A DNA stretch of 64,000 bases from SIG440 sp045586925 (GTDB lineage Bacteria > Bacillota > Clostridia > Monoglobales > Monoglobaceae): assembly GCA_045586925.1 (NCBI GenBank), contig JAZNBG010000012.1, forward strand, positions 168,501-232,500. Direction: 5' to 3'. Made by a program: the position numbers and the translations under genes. Positions within the stretch are counted from its first letter, which is position 1, and each line of letters opens with the position of its first letter. The notes beneath the pieces were generated by a model. The model was not told the DNA's origin and ran no database searches. It was given only the letters and a program-made list of their open reading frames with translations. Positions 6,910 to 15,051 of this stretch are shown here, one piece after another.

Positions 6910-8151
6910 TTATATATTGTAATCAAGTTTAAACTGTTCGCCACAGCCGTACTTTTCGTAAACATAGTCGATATCCTTATCACCTCTACCCGAAAGGCAG
7001 GCAAGAATTGAGCCTGATTTATGCTCTTTTGCATAACGGATGGCATAAGCAACAGCATGAGCACTTTCTATCGCCGGAATAATACCCTCGTATCTCGAAA
7101 GCAGGAAAAACGCTTCCATAGCTTCTTCATCAGATACTGTTTCATAATGAACTCTGCCCATATCACGAAGATATGCGTGTTCTGGACCAACTCCCGGATA
7201 ATCAAGACCGCTGGCTATTGAGTAAACAGGAAGCGGCTCGCCGTTTTCATCCTGTAGAACATAGCTTGAATAGCCGTGAATTATACCCTTTGTTCCATAA
7301 GCCATTGTTGCCGCATGGTCGCCAACACCTGAACCCCTGCCCAAAGGCTCGACTCCGTATATCTCTACCGGATCCGCAAGGAATGGAGTGAACATACCCA
7401 AAGAATTGGAGCCGCCGCCAACACAAGCAGTAACGGCATCAGGCATAATGCCTGTCATCTCTAAAAACTGTTCTCTTGCTTCTATACCAATAATAGACTG
7501 AAAATCTCGAACCATTTTGGGGAATGGATGAGGACCTGCCGCAGTACCTATACAGTATATTGCATCCTTATATTCATTGAGATATGCCTCAAACGCTGCA
7601 TCACAGGCTTCTTTCAGTGTCTTTAAACCCTTTGTTACCGGAATAACATTTGCACCAAGCATCTTCATTCTGATTACGTTTGGATGCTGCTTGGCAATAT
7701 CAACCTCGCCCATATAAACGTCACATTCCATACCAAAGTATGCCGCCGCAGTAGCAATTGCAACACCGTGCTGACCTGCACCAGTTTCCGCAATAATCTT
7801 TTTCTTGCCCATAAACTTTGCAAGAAGTCCTTCACCCATGCAGTGATTCAGTTTGTGTGCACCTGTATGGTTAAGGTCTTCACGCTTAAGATAAATCTGA
7901 CAGTTGCCAAAAATCTTTGAAAGTCTTTCACAATGGGTAATAGGTGTAGGTCTGCCCTGAAATTCCTTTCTAATTCGGCGAAGCTCATTGATAAACTGCG
8001 CCGAATGGCAAATTGCCTCATAAGCATCATCTGCTTCCTTGAATGCCTCGATAAGTTCTTCTGCCTGATACGAACCACCGTATTCGCCAAAGTAACCCTC
8101 GGCATTGGGGAACTCCTTAAGATAGTTATCAAAATCTCTATATTTATTCAT
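6910..8151 (-). CDS. trpB: Tryptophan synthase beta chain, stand-alone
   Basis: 413 aa, normal length for TrpB. It makes L-tryptophan from indole and L-serine with pyridoxal phosphate. The PLP lysine is K100 in HTGAHK; the catalytic glutamate is E122 in AETGAGQHG; the phosphate-binding GGGSN is at 245-249; and YEGIIPAIESAHA near the C-terminus is intact. No trpA or other trp gene is adjacent, which suggests indole salvage rather than full synthesis, or that the rest of the pathway lies elsewhere. A candidate Trp leader peptide and terminator stand in front. AAGGAG lies upstream of the ATG. Confidence 0.95.
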   Translation of the reverse strand: MNKYRDFDNYLKEFPNAEGYFGEYGGSYQAEELIEAFKEADDAYEAICHSAQFINELRRIRKEFQGRPTPITHCERLSKIFGNCQIYLKREDLNHTGAHKLNHCMGEGLLAKFMGKKKIIAETGAGQHGVAIATAAAYFGMECDVYMGEVDIAKQHPNVIRMKMLGANVIPVTKGLKTLKEACDAAFEAYLNEYKDAIYCIGTAAGPHPFPKMVRDFQSIIGIEAREQFLEMTGIMPDAVTACVGGGSNSLGMFTPFLADPVEIYGVEPLGRGSGVGDHAATMAYGTKGIIHGYSSYVLQDENGEPLPVYSIASGLDYPGVGPEHAYLRDMGRVHYETVSDEEAMEAFFLLSRYEGIIPAIESAHAVAYAIRYAKEHKSGSILACLSGRGDKDIDYVYEKYGCGEQFKLDYNI

Positions 8152-8206
8152 AATAATTTCTCCTTTTTATTAAAATATATTATTAAATCCTGCAGTTTAA
8201 TAACTG

Positions 8207-8238
8207 AAAAAAACACCACGGGCTTACGCCCAGATGTT
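8207..8238 (-). terminator. Leader terminator (candidate Trp attenuator) before trpB
   Basis: On the minus strand AACATCTGGGC folds with GCCCG(T)GGTGTT around a GTAA loop, about 11 pairs with one bulge, followed by a run of Ts. The 5' arm is made of the last codons of the leader peptide, including its second Trp codon. A ribosome paused at the first Trp codon would cover that arm and let transcription continue into trpB. A second perfect hairpin, TTATTAAA(N8)TTTAATAA, lies between it and the trpB ribosome binding site. Confidence 0.7.
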
Positions 8239-8280
8239 ACACCACACAAGACTTAAAATATATTTTCTTAAAAGGGTCAT
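8224..8280 (-). CDS. Candidate trp leader peptide
   Basis: A minus-strand ATG with an AGAGGAG ribosome binding site 8 bases upstream opens an 18-codon frame, MTLLRKYILSLVWCNIWA, with Trp codons at positions 13 and 17. Two Trp in 18 residues directly before trpB, overlapping an intrinsic terminator, is the hallmark of ribosome-mediated attenuation. Many Firmicutes control trp genes by T-box or TRAP instead, so this would be a different arrangement. The coding role is inferred from codons, spacing and context. Confidence 0.7.
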   Translation of the reverse strand: MTLLRKYILSLVWCNIWA

Positions 8281-8354
8281 TATTGTCACTCCTCTTTGAT
8301 AAAAATAATTAAGGTTTATTTTATCACAAATTTTGTTAAATGTCCATACCTAAA

Positions 8355-9029
8355 TTACAAAATATCCACACCAACAACCGTCAGAACATCCTGTTCAACC
8401 TTAAAATGTATGTCACATCCCGCAAAACTCATACTATAAGTACGCAAATCATCGTGATAAGACGGTCTTGGGTCGTCTTTAAGACATTCCACCGCCGCCC
8501 TGCGTTTTCCTGCGGGCAGCTTGTTCAAAAGTTCTTCCGGGAAAATAACTTCTAATGCGTATTCCTTAAACTCTTCGCCAAAACTTCCCTTTGCGTCAGG
8601 TTTACAATCGGCATATGGAAGATACGGCTTTATATCAAAAATCGGAGTATCATCAAGGATATCCACACCCGAAACAACCAGCACAGTACCCTCTGTTTCA
8701 CTTTTTTCTATTCCTTCAAGTTTAACTAAAGACAGTCCAAGCAAATTAGGTCTGTAGGGTGAGCGGCTTGCAAAAACACCAATCCTTTTGTTTCCACCCA
8801 GTCTTGGTGGTCTTACAGTAAGAGCATCACGTTTGCGTTCTGCCTGAGAGAATCCGAATATCAACCACAGATGTGAAAATTCTTCAATTCCTCTCAATGC
8901 CTCAGAATTGCGGTACTCCTGCTCAAATACAATTCTCCCTGTCAGTTCAGGAACTCGCCCGCTTTGTCTTGGTATGCCAAATTTATCCTTGAAATCGGTA
9001 TGGATATATCCTATTGGCTTTATTTCCAC
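8355..9029 (-). CDS. trmO: tRNA (adenine(37)-N6)-methyltransferase TrmO
   Basis: 224 aa, matching the TrmO/YaeB/TsaA (UPF0066) beta-barrel methyltransferase family, which methylates N6-threonylcarbamoyladenosine at position 37 of tRNAs reading ACY codons. Family signatures are visible: N-terminal IKPIGYIHTDF, GRIVFEQEY, EEFSHLWLIFGF, and the RPPRLGG..RIGVFASRSPYRPN block that binds S-adenosylmethionine and substrate. The C-terminal part (DDPRPSYHDD) fits the usual end domain. It starts 3 bases after the glycosylase gene, so the two are co-translated; it is last in the ZIP-glycosylase-trmO cluster. Confidence 0.9.
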   Translation of the reverse strand: MEIKPIGYIHTDFKDKFGIPRQSGRVPELTGRIVFEQEYRNSEALRGIEEFSHLWLIFGFSQAERKRDALTVRPPRLGGNKRIGVFASRSPYRPNLLGLSLVKLEGIEKSETEGTVLVVSGVDILDDTPIFDIKPYLPYADCKPDAKGSFGEEFKEYALEVIFPEELLNKLPAGKRRAAVECLKDDPRPSYHDDLRTYSMSFAGCDIHFKVEQDVLTVVGVDIL

Positions 9030-9032
9030 TGC

Positions 9033-9512
9033 TTAACACTCCTTTATTATCTTCCATGCATCTGCAAGTTTTTCAAACGACCATGCAGCATTTGCAGGAG
9101 ATGTTGATGGCAAACATACCGCATCTATACCTGTCTTTATCCTTATATACTTATTATAATATCGTTCTGCCGTTTTTCCGTTAACAAAAATTCTTTTTAT
9201 ATCAGCATTGCCAAGTATTATATTTATATCATTTGCAACAACATTTTTAATCGAGCTGTCAGAGCTGCCTTCAATATCACAAGCTGCAATTACATCCCAT
9301 ACCGCTATCCCACAAGAAAGCAGCAAAGTTCTTTTTTCATCAACAGACTGTGGTACGCTTTTTTCAAAAACCTTTGCAACAACACGCCAAAATCTGTTTT
9401 GCGGGTGCCCATAAAAAAACATCTGCTCTCTGGACTTCACCGACGGAAAGCTGCCAAGTATAAGTATTTTCGAATTTTTATCAAACAAAGGGTTTATTGG
9501 GTGTTTAATCAT
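9033..9512 (-). CDS. DNA-deoxyinosine glycosylase (uracil-DNA glycosylase superfamily)
   Basis: 159 aa. Motifs of the small hypoxanthine/uracil DNA glycosylase branch are present: an N-terminal ILGSFPSVKSREQ nucleotide-pocket segment, FFYGHPQNRFW, and a C-terminal LPSTSPANA loop. These enzymes cut deaminated bases (hypoxanthine, uracil) from DNA to start base-excision repair. AAGGG precedes the ATG by about 9 bases. It lies between the ZIP transporter (31-base gap) and trmO (3-base gap). Substrate preference cannot be settled from sequence alone. Confidence 0.85.
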   Translation of the reverse strand: MIKHPINPLFDKNSKILILGSFPSVKSREQMFFYGHPQNRFWRVVAKVFEKSVPQSVDEKRTLLLSCGIAVWDVIAACDIEGSSDSSIKNVVANDINIILGNADIKRIFVNGKTAERYYNKYIRIKTGIDAVCLPSTSPANAAWSFEKLADAWKIIKEC

Positions 9513-9543
9513 AAGCTTTTTCCCTTAAAATATAACATAGATT

Positions 9544-10296
9544 CTATCCAAGCAAAACATCAGAAATCAGCATTACACAAAAGCCCACTAACAGCGCATA
9601 GGTTGCACCACGCTCACCGCCGTGTGCATGGGTTTCGGGAATCATTTCATCGCTGACAACATAAAGCATTGTGCCTCCTGCAAAGGCTAGTGCAAACGGA
9701 AGAATGGCTGTCGAAAGGCTTACTGCGAAATAGCCTATCAGCGTTCCCACAACCTCAACCAAGCCTGTTATCATTGCACAAATAAAGGTTTTGCGGGGCG
9801 AAACTCCTGCCGCCAGCATTGGCGAAATAATCACCATACCCTCGGGAATGTTCTGCAGGGCAATACCACCTGCAATCATCAACGCCTGAGATGTATTTCC
9901 CGAGCCAAAGCCTACGCCTGCCGCAATACCCTCGGGCAGATTGTGTATTCCTATTGCCAGCACAAAAAGCAGAACCTTGCTTAAATTTGCATTATTATGA
10001 TTTTCTTCCGTTCCACCCATAATCTTGTGAAGGTGAGGAACAAGCTTGTCAATCAGATTCAGGCACAGTGCACCTGTAAAAATGCCTGCCACGGTAACTA
10101 TAATCCCGTACCTTCCACCATACTCAAGTGACGGCATAACAAGCCCAAGAACAGCCGCCGCAAGCATTACCCCTGCCGCAAAGGAAAGTATTATATCCGA
10201 AAACCTGTGCGACATCTTTTTAAATATAAATCCAACAAGCGACCCAAATATTGTTGCACCGCCAACTCCAAGAGCAGTAATTAAAACCATTTCCAT
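9544..10296 (-). CDS. ZIP-family divalent metal transporter
   Basis: About 250 aa, eight predicted membrane helices. The ZIP metal-binding helices are clear: HNLPEGIAAGVGFG in helix 4 and QNIPEGMVIISPM in helix 5, the ZupT-like signature for zinc, iron or manganese uptake. The frame opens earlier (10329), but GGAG six bases before the ATG at 10296 decides this start, giving MEMVLITALGVGG. It is the first gene of a unit with the DNA glycosylase and trmO. A leader of about 285 nt with several hairpins precedes it, which suggests control by RNA structure. Confidence 0.9.
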   Translation of the reverse strand: MEMVLITALGVGGATIFGSLVGFIFKKMSHRFSDIILSFAAGVMLAAAVLGLVMPSLEYGGRYGIIVTVAGIFTGALCLNLIDKLVPHLHKIMGGTEENHNNANLSKVLLFVLAIGIHNLPEGIAAGVGFGSGNTSQALMIAGGIALQNIPEGMVIISPMLAAGVSPRKTFICAMITGLVEVVGTLIGYFAVSLSTAILPFALAFAGGTMLYVVSDEMIPETHAHGGERGATYALLVGFCVMLISDVLLG

Positions 10297-10614
10297 AAAA
10301 ATCTCCATTCCGCCGCCATACGTCGGCACAAAATAGCAGTTAAAATTTCTCTTATCCGTATGGCAAGGAATGATAAGAGATTTTTACGCCCATGCGTGTT
10401 TCCGAGCAAATGTGTAGAAAAACTTTTGCAGAAAAAAGTTTTTCTTATTATTGCCGATGCTCTCGCATCTCAATCCCACCTAAAAAGATGCCACCGGCAT
10501 CTTTTTCACGGTGTGACGGGCAATCAAATCCGCCGGAGGCTTAACGGGAAAGGAACTTTCACGTTAATCACTCCTTATCCAGTATATTGTAACATATATA
10601 AAGGTTAAAGTAAA
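10297..10614 (-). promoter_or_regulatory. Promoter and long hairpin-rich leader of the ZIP transporter
   Basis: On the minus strand TTTACT (10614-10609), 17-base spacer and TACAAT (10591-10586) would start a leader of about 285 nt. In order it can form: TTAACG-T-GAAAG-TTC-CTTTC-C-CGTTAA; a perfect terminator-like hairpin AAAAAGATGCC/GGCATCTTTTT (10482-10506); GATGC-GAGA-GCATC; AGAAAAACTTTT/AAAAGTTTTTCT (10416-10445); and a long stem of about 12 bp at 10343-10385 before the ribosome binding site. This layout resembles a riboswitch or attenuator, but I do not recognise the aptamer as yybP-ykoY, NiCo or cobalamin. Confidence 0.55.
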
Positions 10615-10618
10615 TACA

Positions 10619-10651
10619 AAAATCGGAACAAGCAGACCTTGTTCCGATTTT
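10619..10651 (-). terminator. Terminator of the GH13 gene
   Basis: AAAATCGGAACAAG (10619-10632) pairs perfectly with CTTGTTCCGATTTT (10638-10651) around a 5-base loop; it sits 3 bases after the GH13 stop. Confidence 0.85.
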
Positions 10652-10654
10652 CAC

Positions 10655-12202
10655 TTATGCTTCCTGAGCGATAATAAAGCTTACACCTTTCATTACAAGC
10701 TGCTGTCCGTTTGATTCTACATTCTGACTCATCAGAATTTTACCAAACTTTGGCGCATCATACCTATGAGTGTATTGTGATGGATTAATTGCTATAAACA
10801 GTTTTTTGCCCTCTGCCACTCTTTCATAAACAAAGGGATATCCCGGCATTAATATATTAAAATCGCCTTCTGCGTGAAGGGCTGCAGTTTCTTTATGAAG
10901 GTTTATCAGCTTTTTTGTAAATAAAAGCAGTGAATCTTCATCCTTTTCCTGCATCTCTACTGTGGGAGCACCTTCACGGTTGTCTGTGGGAAGATATGGT
11001 GTGTCGCTTATCGAAAAACCGTGGTTTTTATCGCTGTTCCATTGCATAGGTGTTCTTGCGCCTGTGCGGATATACCCACCCTCTTTTGAAGGCAAACCTT
11101 CAATATAATCCATACCAATTTCATCACCATAATACACAAACGGAACACCGGGCATTGTAAAGAGAAACGTCAGACACACCTTTACCTCGTCGGGTGTACG
11201 TAAATAGGCTAATCGTTGCATATCGTGATTGCCCGTGATATGACCGATATACCCTTTGTCTTTTGTTTCACTTAAATCATACAAAAACCTGTCTAAATAT
11301 TCATTGATATTGCCTTTGCCATCCTTATTGAAATAGCTGTGTCCCACCATACCCGATGTTGTGTTGCGGCCTTTTTCGTAGCGGAATAGTGAGCGATAAG
11401 CCGATGGCCCCGAATGAAGAAGAAAATCAAGATGAAAACCAGCCTTTATAGCCTCTGCCGGCTTTGCCCATTCTGCAATCAGCAAGACCTCAGGATTTTT
11501 GCTTTCGATATGTGCTCTTATTTCGTGCCAGAATATCCCCATTGCACTTTTATCTTTGTCACCTTTTATTAAAGATGCCGCCATATCCACACGGAAGGCA
11601 TCTGTTCCCAAATCCATCCAGAAGTCTATTATTTTTTTTAGTTCCTCTTTCATAGCAACGCAATCAGGATGTGTAACAGGAAGTTCCCATGGGTTTTTGG
11701 GGTCAGGATGTGCATAACCGTAATTCAGGGCAGGCTGACTCCAGAAAAAGTTATTTATACATTTTGCATCTCTCTCGCCCAAAGATGCAATCCCGGGACC
11801 CTCGTCAAATGAAGACACCGTCCATATGTATCGGTTTGAGTATTCGTTTTTTTCCACCTTTCCCGATTCAATAAACCACGGATGATCTATTGATGTATGC
11901 CCTGCCACTAAATCAAATATAACTTTCATTCCCCTTGCGTGAGCCGCATCACACAAAGCCTTGTAATCGTCATTGGTGCCATATCTTTGCGCCACACTGT
12001 AAAAATCCGTTACATCATATCCTGCATCACGAAAAGAGCTTTCGTTAATGGGATTAAGCCAGATTGCAGTAAACCCCATGCTCTCAATATAGTCAAGTTT
12101 TTGAATTATTCCCTGCAAATCTCCTATTCCGTCACCATTTGAATCGTAAAAGGACTGCGGATAAATTTCATACACAACTGCATCATTAAGCCAGTTTTTC
12201 AT
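10655..12202 (-). CDS. GH13 alpha-glucosidase/alpha-amylase family enzyme
   Basis: 515 aa, cytoplasmic (no signal peptide). The (beta/alpha)8 barrel has all GH13 motifs: DAGYDVTDF (59-67), FDLVAGHTS (96-104), nucleophile D206 in DAFRVDMAAS, acid/base E244 in LLIAEW, and transition-state residues H326-D327 in GNHDMQR. It most resembles oligo-1,6-glucosidase/alpha-glucosidase-type enzymes that hydrolyse short alpha-glucosides; the exact linkage is not decided by sequence. It is divergent from an AraC regulator, which probably controls it, and ends in a perfect terminator. Confidence 0.88.
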   Translation of the reverse strand: MKNWLNDAVVYEIYPQSFYDSNGDGIGDLQGIIQKLDYIESMGFTAIWLNPINESSFRDAGYDVTDFYSVAQRYGTNDDYKALCDAAHARGMKVIFDLVAGHTSIDHPWFIESGKVEKNEYSNRYIWTVSSFDEGPGIASLGERDAKCINNFFWSQPALNYGYAHPDPKNPWELPVTHPDCVAMKEELKKIIDFWMDLGTDAFRVDMAASLIKGDKDKSAMGIFWHEIRAHIESKNPEVLLIAEWAKPAEAIKAGFHLDFLLHSGPSAYRSLFRYEKGRNTTSGMVGHSYFNKDGKGNINEYLDRFLYDLSETKDKGYIGHITGNHDMQRLAYLRTPDEVKVCLTFLFTMPGVPFVYYGDEIGMDYIEGLPSKEGGYIRTGARTPMQWNSDKNHGFSISDTPYLPTDNREGAPTVEMQEKDEDSLLLFTKKLINLHKETAALHAEGDFNILMPGYPFVYERVAEGKKLFIAINPSQYTHRYDAPKFGKILMSQNVESNGQQLVMKGVSFIIAQEA

Positions 12203-12304
12203 AAATATTACTCCTTTGCTTTTCTTAATAGCATTATATCATACTATTTTAAGACTTCCTACAACTATATTCGCAATATTTTAACACAATATTCACTTTT
12301 TATA

Positions 12305-12333
12305 TTGACTTTAATTAGCCTTTGTAATACAAT
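12305..12333 (+). promoter_or_regulatory. Promoter of the AraC regulator
   Basis: TTGACT (12305-12310), 17-base spacer, TACAAT (12328-12333), 15 bases before the ATG at 12349. Confidence 0.7.
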
Positions 12334-12348
12334 GAATGTGGTGATAAT

Positions 12349-13206
12349 ATGAAAAATCAAACCCCGTTTAAGGAACCTAAAAAACACGGAATTCCGGGTT
12401 ACGCCTTCGAGAAGTATGATATAAAATCCGACCACTCCAGACAATTTGCTTCAAAACACTGGCACAACGAAACCGAAATTATTTATGTGGAAAAAGGGAG
12501 CATAGACATAACCATAAACAACACATACTATATCGGCAATGCAGGTGATATTTTTATAGTTAACAGTGGTGAACTGCACGAAATATATGGAACTTCAACA
12601 CCTCTTGAATACAGAGCCTTTGTTTTTGATTTTGATATGCTTTCATTCCATAAAGACGATATTGCACAACAGACTTTTATAGAGCCTGTACTCAACGGAA
12701 AACTGAAATTTAATAACACAATCAATACTTCACACAAAGCCTTTGAATTGCTTACATATATAAACAAAATAAACACCACAAAATCTGCCTGCTATATTCT
12801 TTCCACCAAAGCTGCACTTATGCAGTTTTTTGCAATTATGTTTGAAGAAAACAAAGCTGTTTTATTGAAAAACGCATCCCCCGATAAAAAAAATCAACTT
12901 TTAAAAGGCATAGTTAAGTACATTGATGAAAATTACAACCAGGAGATTTCCCTCGCCGAAATTGCGGCATATTCTAATATGTCCCGCAAATATTTTTGTC
13001 GCTTTTTCAAAAACAATTTTAATAAGACCTTTATTGAGTATTTAAATGATGTAAAAATTGAACATTCCATGATTTTGCTTAACGAAAGTAATATTTCCAT
13101 AACAGATGTGGCTATTTCCTGTGGTTTTTCAAATATGAGTTATTTTACGCGAACTTTCAAGAAAAAAACCGGTTGCACACCATCCCAATATAGAATGCAT
13201 AATTAG
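12349..13206 (+). CDS. AraC-family transcriptional regulator
   Basis: 285 aa. The N-terminal half is a cupin-like sugar-sensing domain (KHWHNETEIIYVEKGSI, then GDIFIVNSGELHEI). The C-terminal 100 residues hold two helix-turn-helix motifs (ISLAEIAAYSNMSRKYFCRF and ISITDVAISCGFSNMSYFTR) and the AraC signature FKKKTGCTPSQYR. It is transcribed away from the GH13 glucosidase with a 146-bp shared control region, so it probably activates that gene in response to a sugar. No direct evidence of the ligand. Confidence 0.92.
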   Translation: MKNQTPFKEPKKHGIPGYAFEKYDIKSDHSRQFASKHWHNETEIIYVEKGSIDITINNTYYIGNAGDIFIVNSGELHEIYGTSTPLEYRAFVFDFDMLSFHKDDIAQQTFIEPVLNGKLKFNNTINTSHKAFELLTYINKINTTKSACYILSTKAALMQFFAIMFEENKAVLLKNASPDKKNQLLKGIVKYIDENYNQEISLAEIAAYSNMSRKYFCRFFKNNFNKTFIEYLNDVKIEHSMILLNESNISITDVAISCGFSNMSYFTRTFKKKTGCTPSQYRMHN

Positions 13207-13263
13207 TTTTACTTTTATTTTGATAACAGCAGTAAATTTTTTTAAATTTTTTCAAAAAAAGGG

Positions 13264-13292
13264 TTGACAAATCACAAAAAAAAGAGTATACT
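13264..13292 (+). promoter_or_regulatory. Promoter of tRNA-Lys(CUU)
   Basis: TTGACA (13264-13269), 17-base spacer, TATACT (13287-13292), 34 bases before the tRNA. Confidence 0.9.
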
Positions 13293-13326
13293 TTAGTAGT
13301 TGCAACGGCAACGGACAAACTTAAAT

Positions 13327-13402
13327 GCACCTTTAGCTCAGCTGGTAGAGCACCTGACTCTTAATCAGGGTGTCCAGGGTTCGAGTCCCTGAAGGTGTAC
13401 CA
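13327..13402 (+). tRNA. tRNA-Lys(CUU)
   Basis: Anticodon arm CCTGA-CTCTTAA-TCAGG (anticodon CTT), T-arm CCAGGGTTCGAGTCCCTG, acceptor GCACCTT/AAGGTGT with a G-U first pair, encoded CCA. Single-gene unit with its own promoter and terminator. Confidence 0.95.
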
Positions 13403-13439
13403 AACCGATGAAGTCACTTGATTTCATCGGTTTTTTCTT
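13403..13439 (+). terminator. Terminator of tRNA-Lys(CUU)
   Basis: AACCGATGAA (13403-13412) pairs with TTCATCGGTT (13423-13432), then TTTTCTTTTT. Confidence 0.9.
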
Positions 13440-13509
13440 TTTCCATACTAACTATTAAAACACAAATACACCAATCAATATGATTGATGTATTTGATACA
13501 GTTAAGTTA

Positions 13510-13690
13510 TTAAAGCTCCTTGAGAAAGGGCATTGCAAAAATTGCCCCTCGCCTTTGTCAACAGTGTCCTGAAACACGGATAAGTTCTGCTGCCGCCTTT
13601 TTCTCGTCTGCAAAACCGGATAAAAGTCCTATTACAGAAAGATTGTTTTCTTCGGTATAACAACTTTATCAGGTATATAAACACCTCATT
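13510..13690 (-). pseudogene. Possible decayed ORF downstream of the EamA gene
   Basis: The 250 bases after tRNA-Lys hold no intact gene. On the minus strand, two frames joined by a one-base frameshift near CCGAAGAAAA read IPDKVVIP then EENNLSVIGLLSGFADEKK, continuing to an in-frame TGA and a short tail ending MPFLKEL. That is coding-like in character but broken twice. It may be the remnant of a small gene; I do not recognise it. Confidence 0.25.
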
Positions 13691-13696
13691 TTACCC

Positions 13697-14545
13697 CTAA
13701 AAAGCCATCATTACAGTAGAAACTAAAGCTATCGCCGCTGCAATATACTCAAGCTTTCTCACATTCTCATGTCTGATAGTGCTTATCAGCGTTGAGAAAA
13801 CCATAACACCGCCGGTAACAAAAGGATATTGCACAGATCCTGGCAAATGTGCAACCGATATAAGCAGCAGCAAATCGCCCACTCCGTTTAAAACACCGTC
13901 GCCTGCAGAATATAACAGTTTTTGACCTTTAAGTAGCGGCACTTTATATCCTTTTGCAAGCAACCAAATGCTGCAGATAATTACCGTAAAAATCCCTGAA
14001 TAAAACATAAAGCTTGTACTGTCGGTATGCGCCAATAAAGATTTTTCATGAACCATCGACAGGACACCCACTGTGCCGTTTAAAACAAAAACCAGCATAT
14101 AATATATAATGGCTTTCTTTTCACTCTTGCCGCCCTGACCGGTAAATAATACAGCAACCACAACAAGCAAGCAGCATATAATTTTAAATGCAGAAATTCC
14201 CTCGTTGTAGAACAAAACCCCGGCAAGAAACGGTAGCATCATTCCGCCAAGCATTGTAAAAACGGAATAAACCGAAAGGTTAGTCACTGAAAAAGCTTTT
14301 AAGCTGAAATAAATCATAAGTATGTATGCCAGGGCATAAAAACCGGATAACCAAAAACTGAACCACGCAAACTGAAGTTTAAAGCCTCCTAAAATCAGCA
14401 TCATCACAATAACTGCAAGACCTTTATATAAAGAAAAAGCCAAAGCCTCTTTTAAACCTGTTCCACATTGTTCCTCATACTTTTGCTGACAGAAAAACTG
14501 AAGTGAAAACAACATTGCTGCAATTATCAGCAAGTAATAGTACAT
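13697..14545 (-). CDS. EamA/DMT-family transporter
   Basis: 282 aa with ten predicted membrane helices in two five-helix halves, the EamA (drug/metabolite transporter) fold. The N-terminus starts directly in a membrane helix (YYYLLIIAAMLFSLQFFCQQ). Substrate unknown; such proteins export or import amino acids, sugars or other small metabolites. A strong GGAGGAATTGTT ribosome binding site precedes the ATG. It is monocistronic and separated from the ATP synthase operon terminator by about 200 bases. Confidence 0.85.
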   Translation of the reverse strand: MYYYLLIIAAMLFSLQFFCQQKYEEQCGTGLKEALAFSLYKGLAVIVMMLILGGFKLQFAWFSFWLSGFYALAYILMIYFSLKAFSVTNLSVYSVFTMLGGMMLPFLAGVLFYNEGISAFKIICCLLVVVAVLFTGQGGKSEKKAIIYYMLVFVLNGTVGVLSMVHEKSLLAHTDSTSFMFYSGIFTVIICSIWLLAKGYKVPLLKGQKLLYSAGDGVLNGVGDLLLLISVAHLPGSVQYPFVTGGVMVFSTLISTIRHENVRKLEYIAAAIALVSTVMMAF

Positions 14546-14751
14546 AACAATTCCTCCTTTTTCATTATATGGTACAGCTTTAAATACTTTTTGTCAAGTG
14601 TAAAGATTATATTTTCTATAAATTCTAAATACTTTTTTATAAAAAAGAAATTGTACATTTTTACCGGACAGAAACAGACCTTCCTACACGTTGGCAGACA
14701 TTTGACGGTGAGAAGGAATTTTACTGGAAATATTAAATCTATTAAAAAAAT

Positions 14752-14788
14752 AAAAAGCAACAAGTTTTTCGAAACCTGTTGCTTTTAT
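14752..14788 (-). terminator. Terminator of the ATP synthase operon
   Basis: On the minus strand AAAAGCAACAGG pairs with CTTGTTGCTTTTT across a TTTCGAAAA-like loop, ending in Ts, just after atpC. Confidence 0.85.
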
Positions 14789-14790
14789 TT

Positions 14791-15051
14791 TTATATCCAT
14801 TTTGCACTGCCTGACATCAAGGTAACACTTTCGGTTGTTACACTAAGCAGTCCACGTTCAACATTGATTGCCTTAACAGCACCGTCTTCAAGCTCAATCC
14901 TGCATTCGCAGGGTTTAACCGATGTCAAAAAGGGAATATGATTTGCCATTACAGCAAGGTCACCCTCGCTGCCGCGCAGTGAAACCTTTACAATATCGCC
15001 CTCATATAAATTTCCGTCAGGCGTTGATATAACAAATTTAAATGTCTTCAT
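14791..15051 (-). CDS. atpC: ATP synthase epsilon subunit, short form without C-terminal helices
   Basis: 86 aa; usual epsilon subunits have about 130-140. The complete N-terminal beta-sandwich is present (FVISTPDGNLYEGDIVKVSL, GDLAVMANHIPFLT) and the protein ends where the two-helix C-terminal domain would start. The short form should still couple gamma to the c-ring but cannot insert the inhibitory helix into F1. It shares one base with the atpD stop and is last in the operon, before the terminator. Confidence 0.92.
   Translation of the reverse strand: MKTFKFVISTPDGNLYEGDIVKVSLRGSEGDLAVMANHIPFLTSVKPCECRIELEDGAVKAINVERGLLSVTTESVTLMSGSAKWI

Noticed and set aside
13510..13690. Selenocysteine reading of the in-frame TGA in the decayed ORF
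   Set aside because: The region also needs a frameshift and no SECIS-like hairpin follows; decay is simpler.
14527..14763. 78-aa minus-strand ORF overlapping the EamA start
   Set aside because: Low-complexity Phe/Ile/Lys content, no ribosome binding site, and it overlaps a better-supported gene start.
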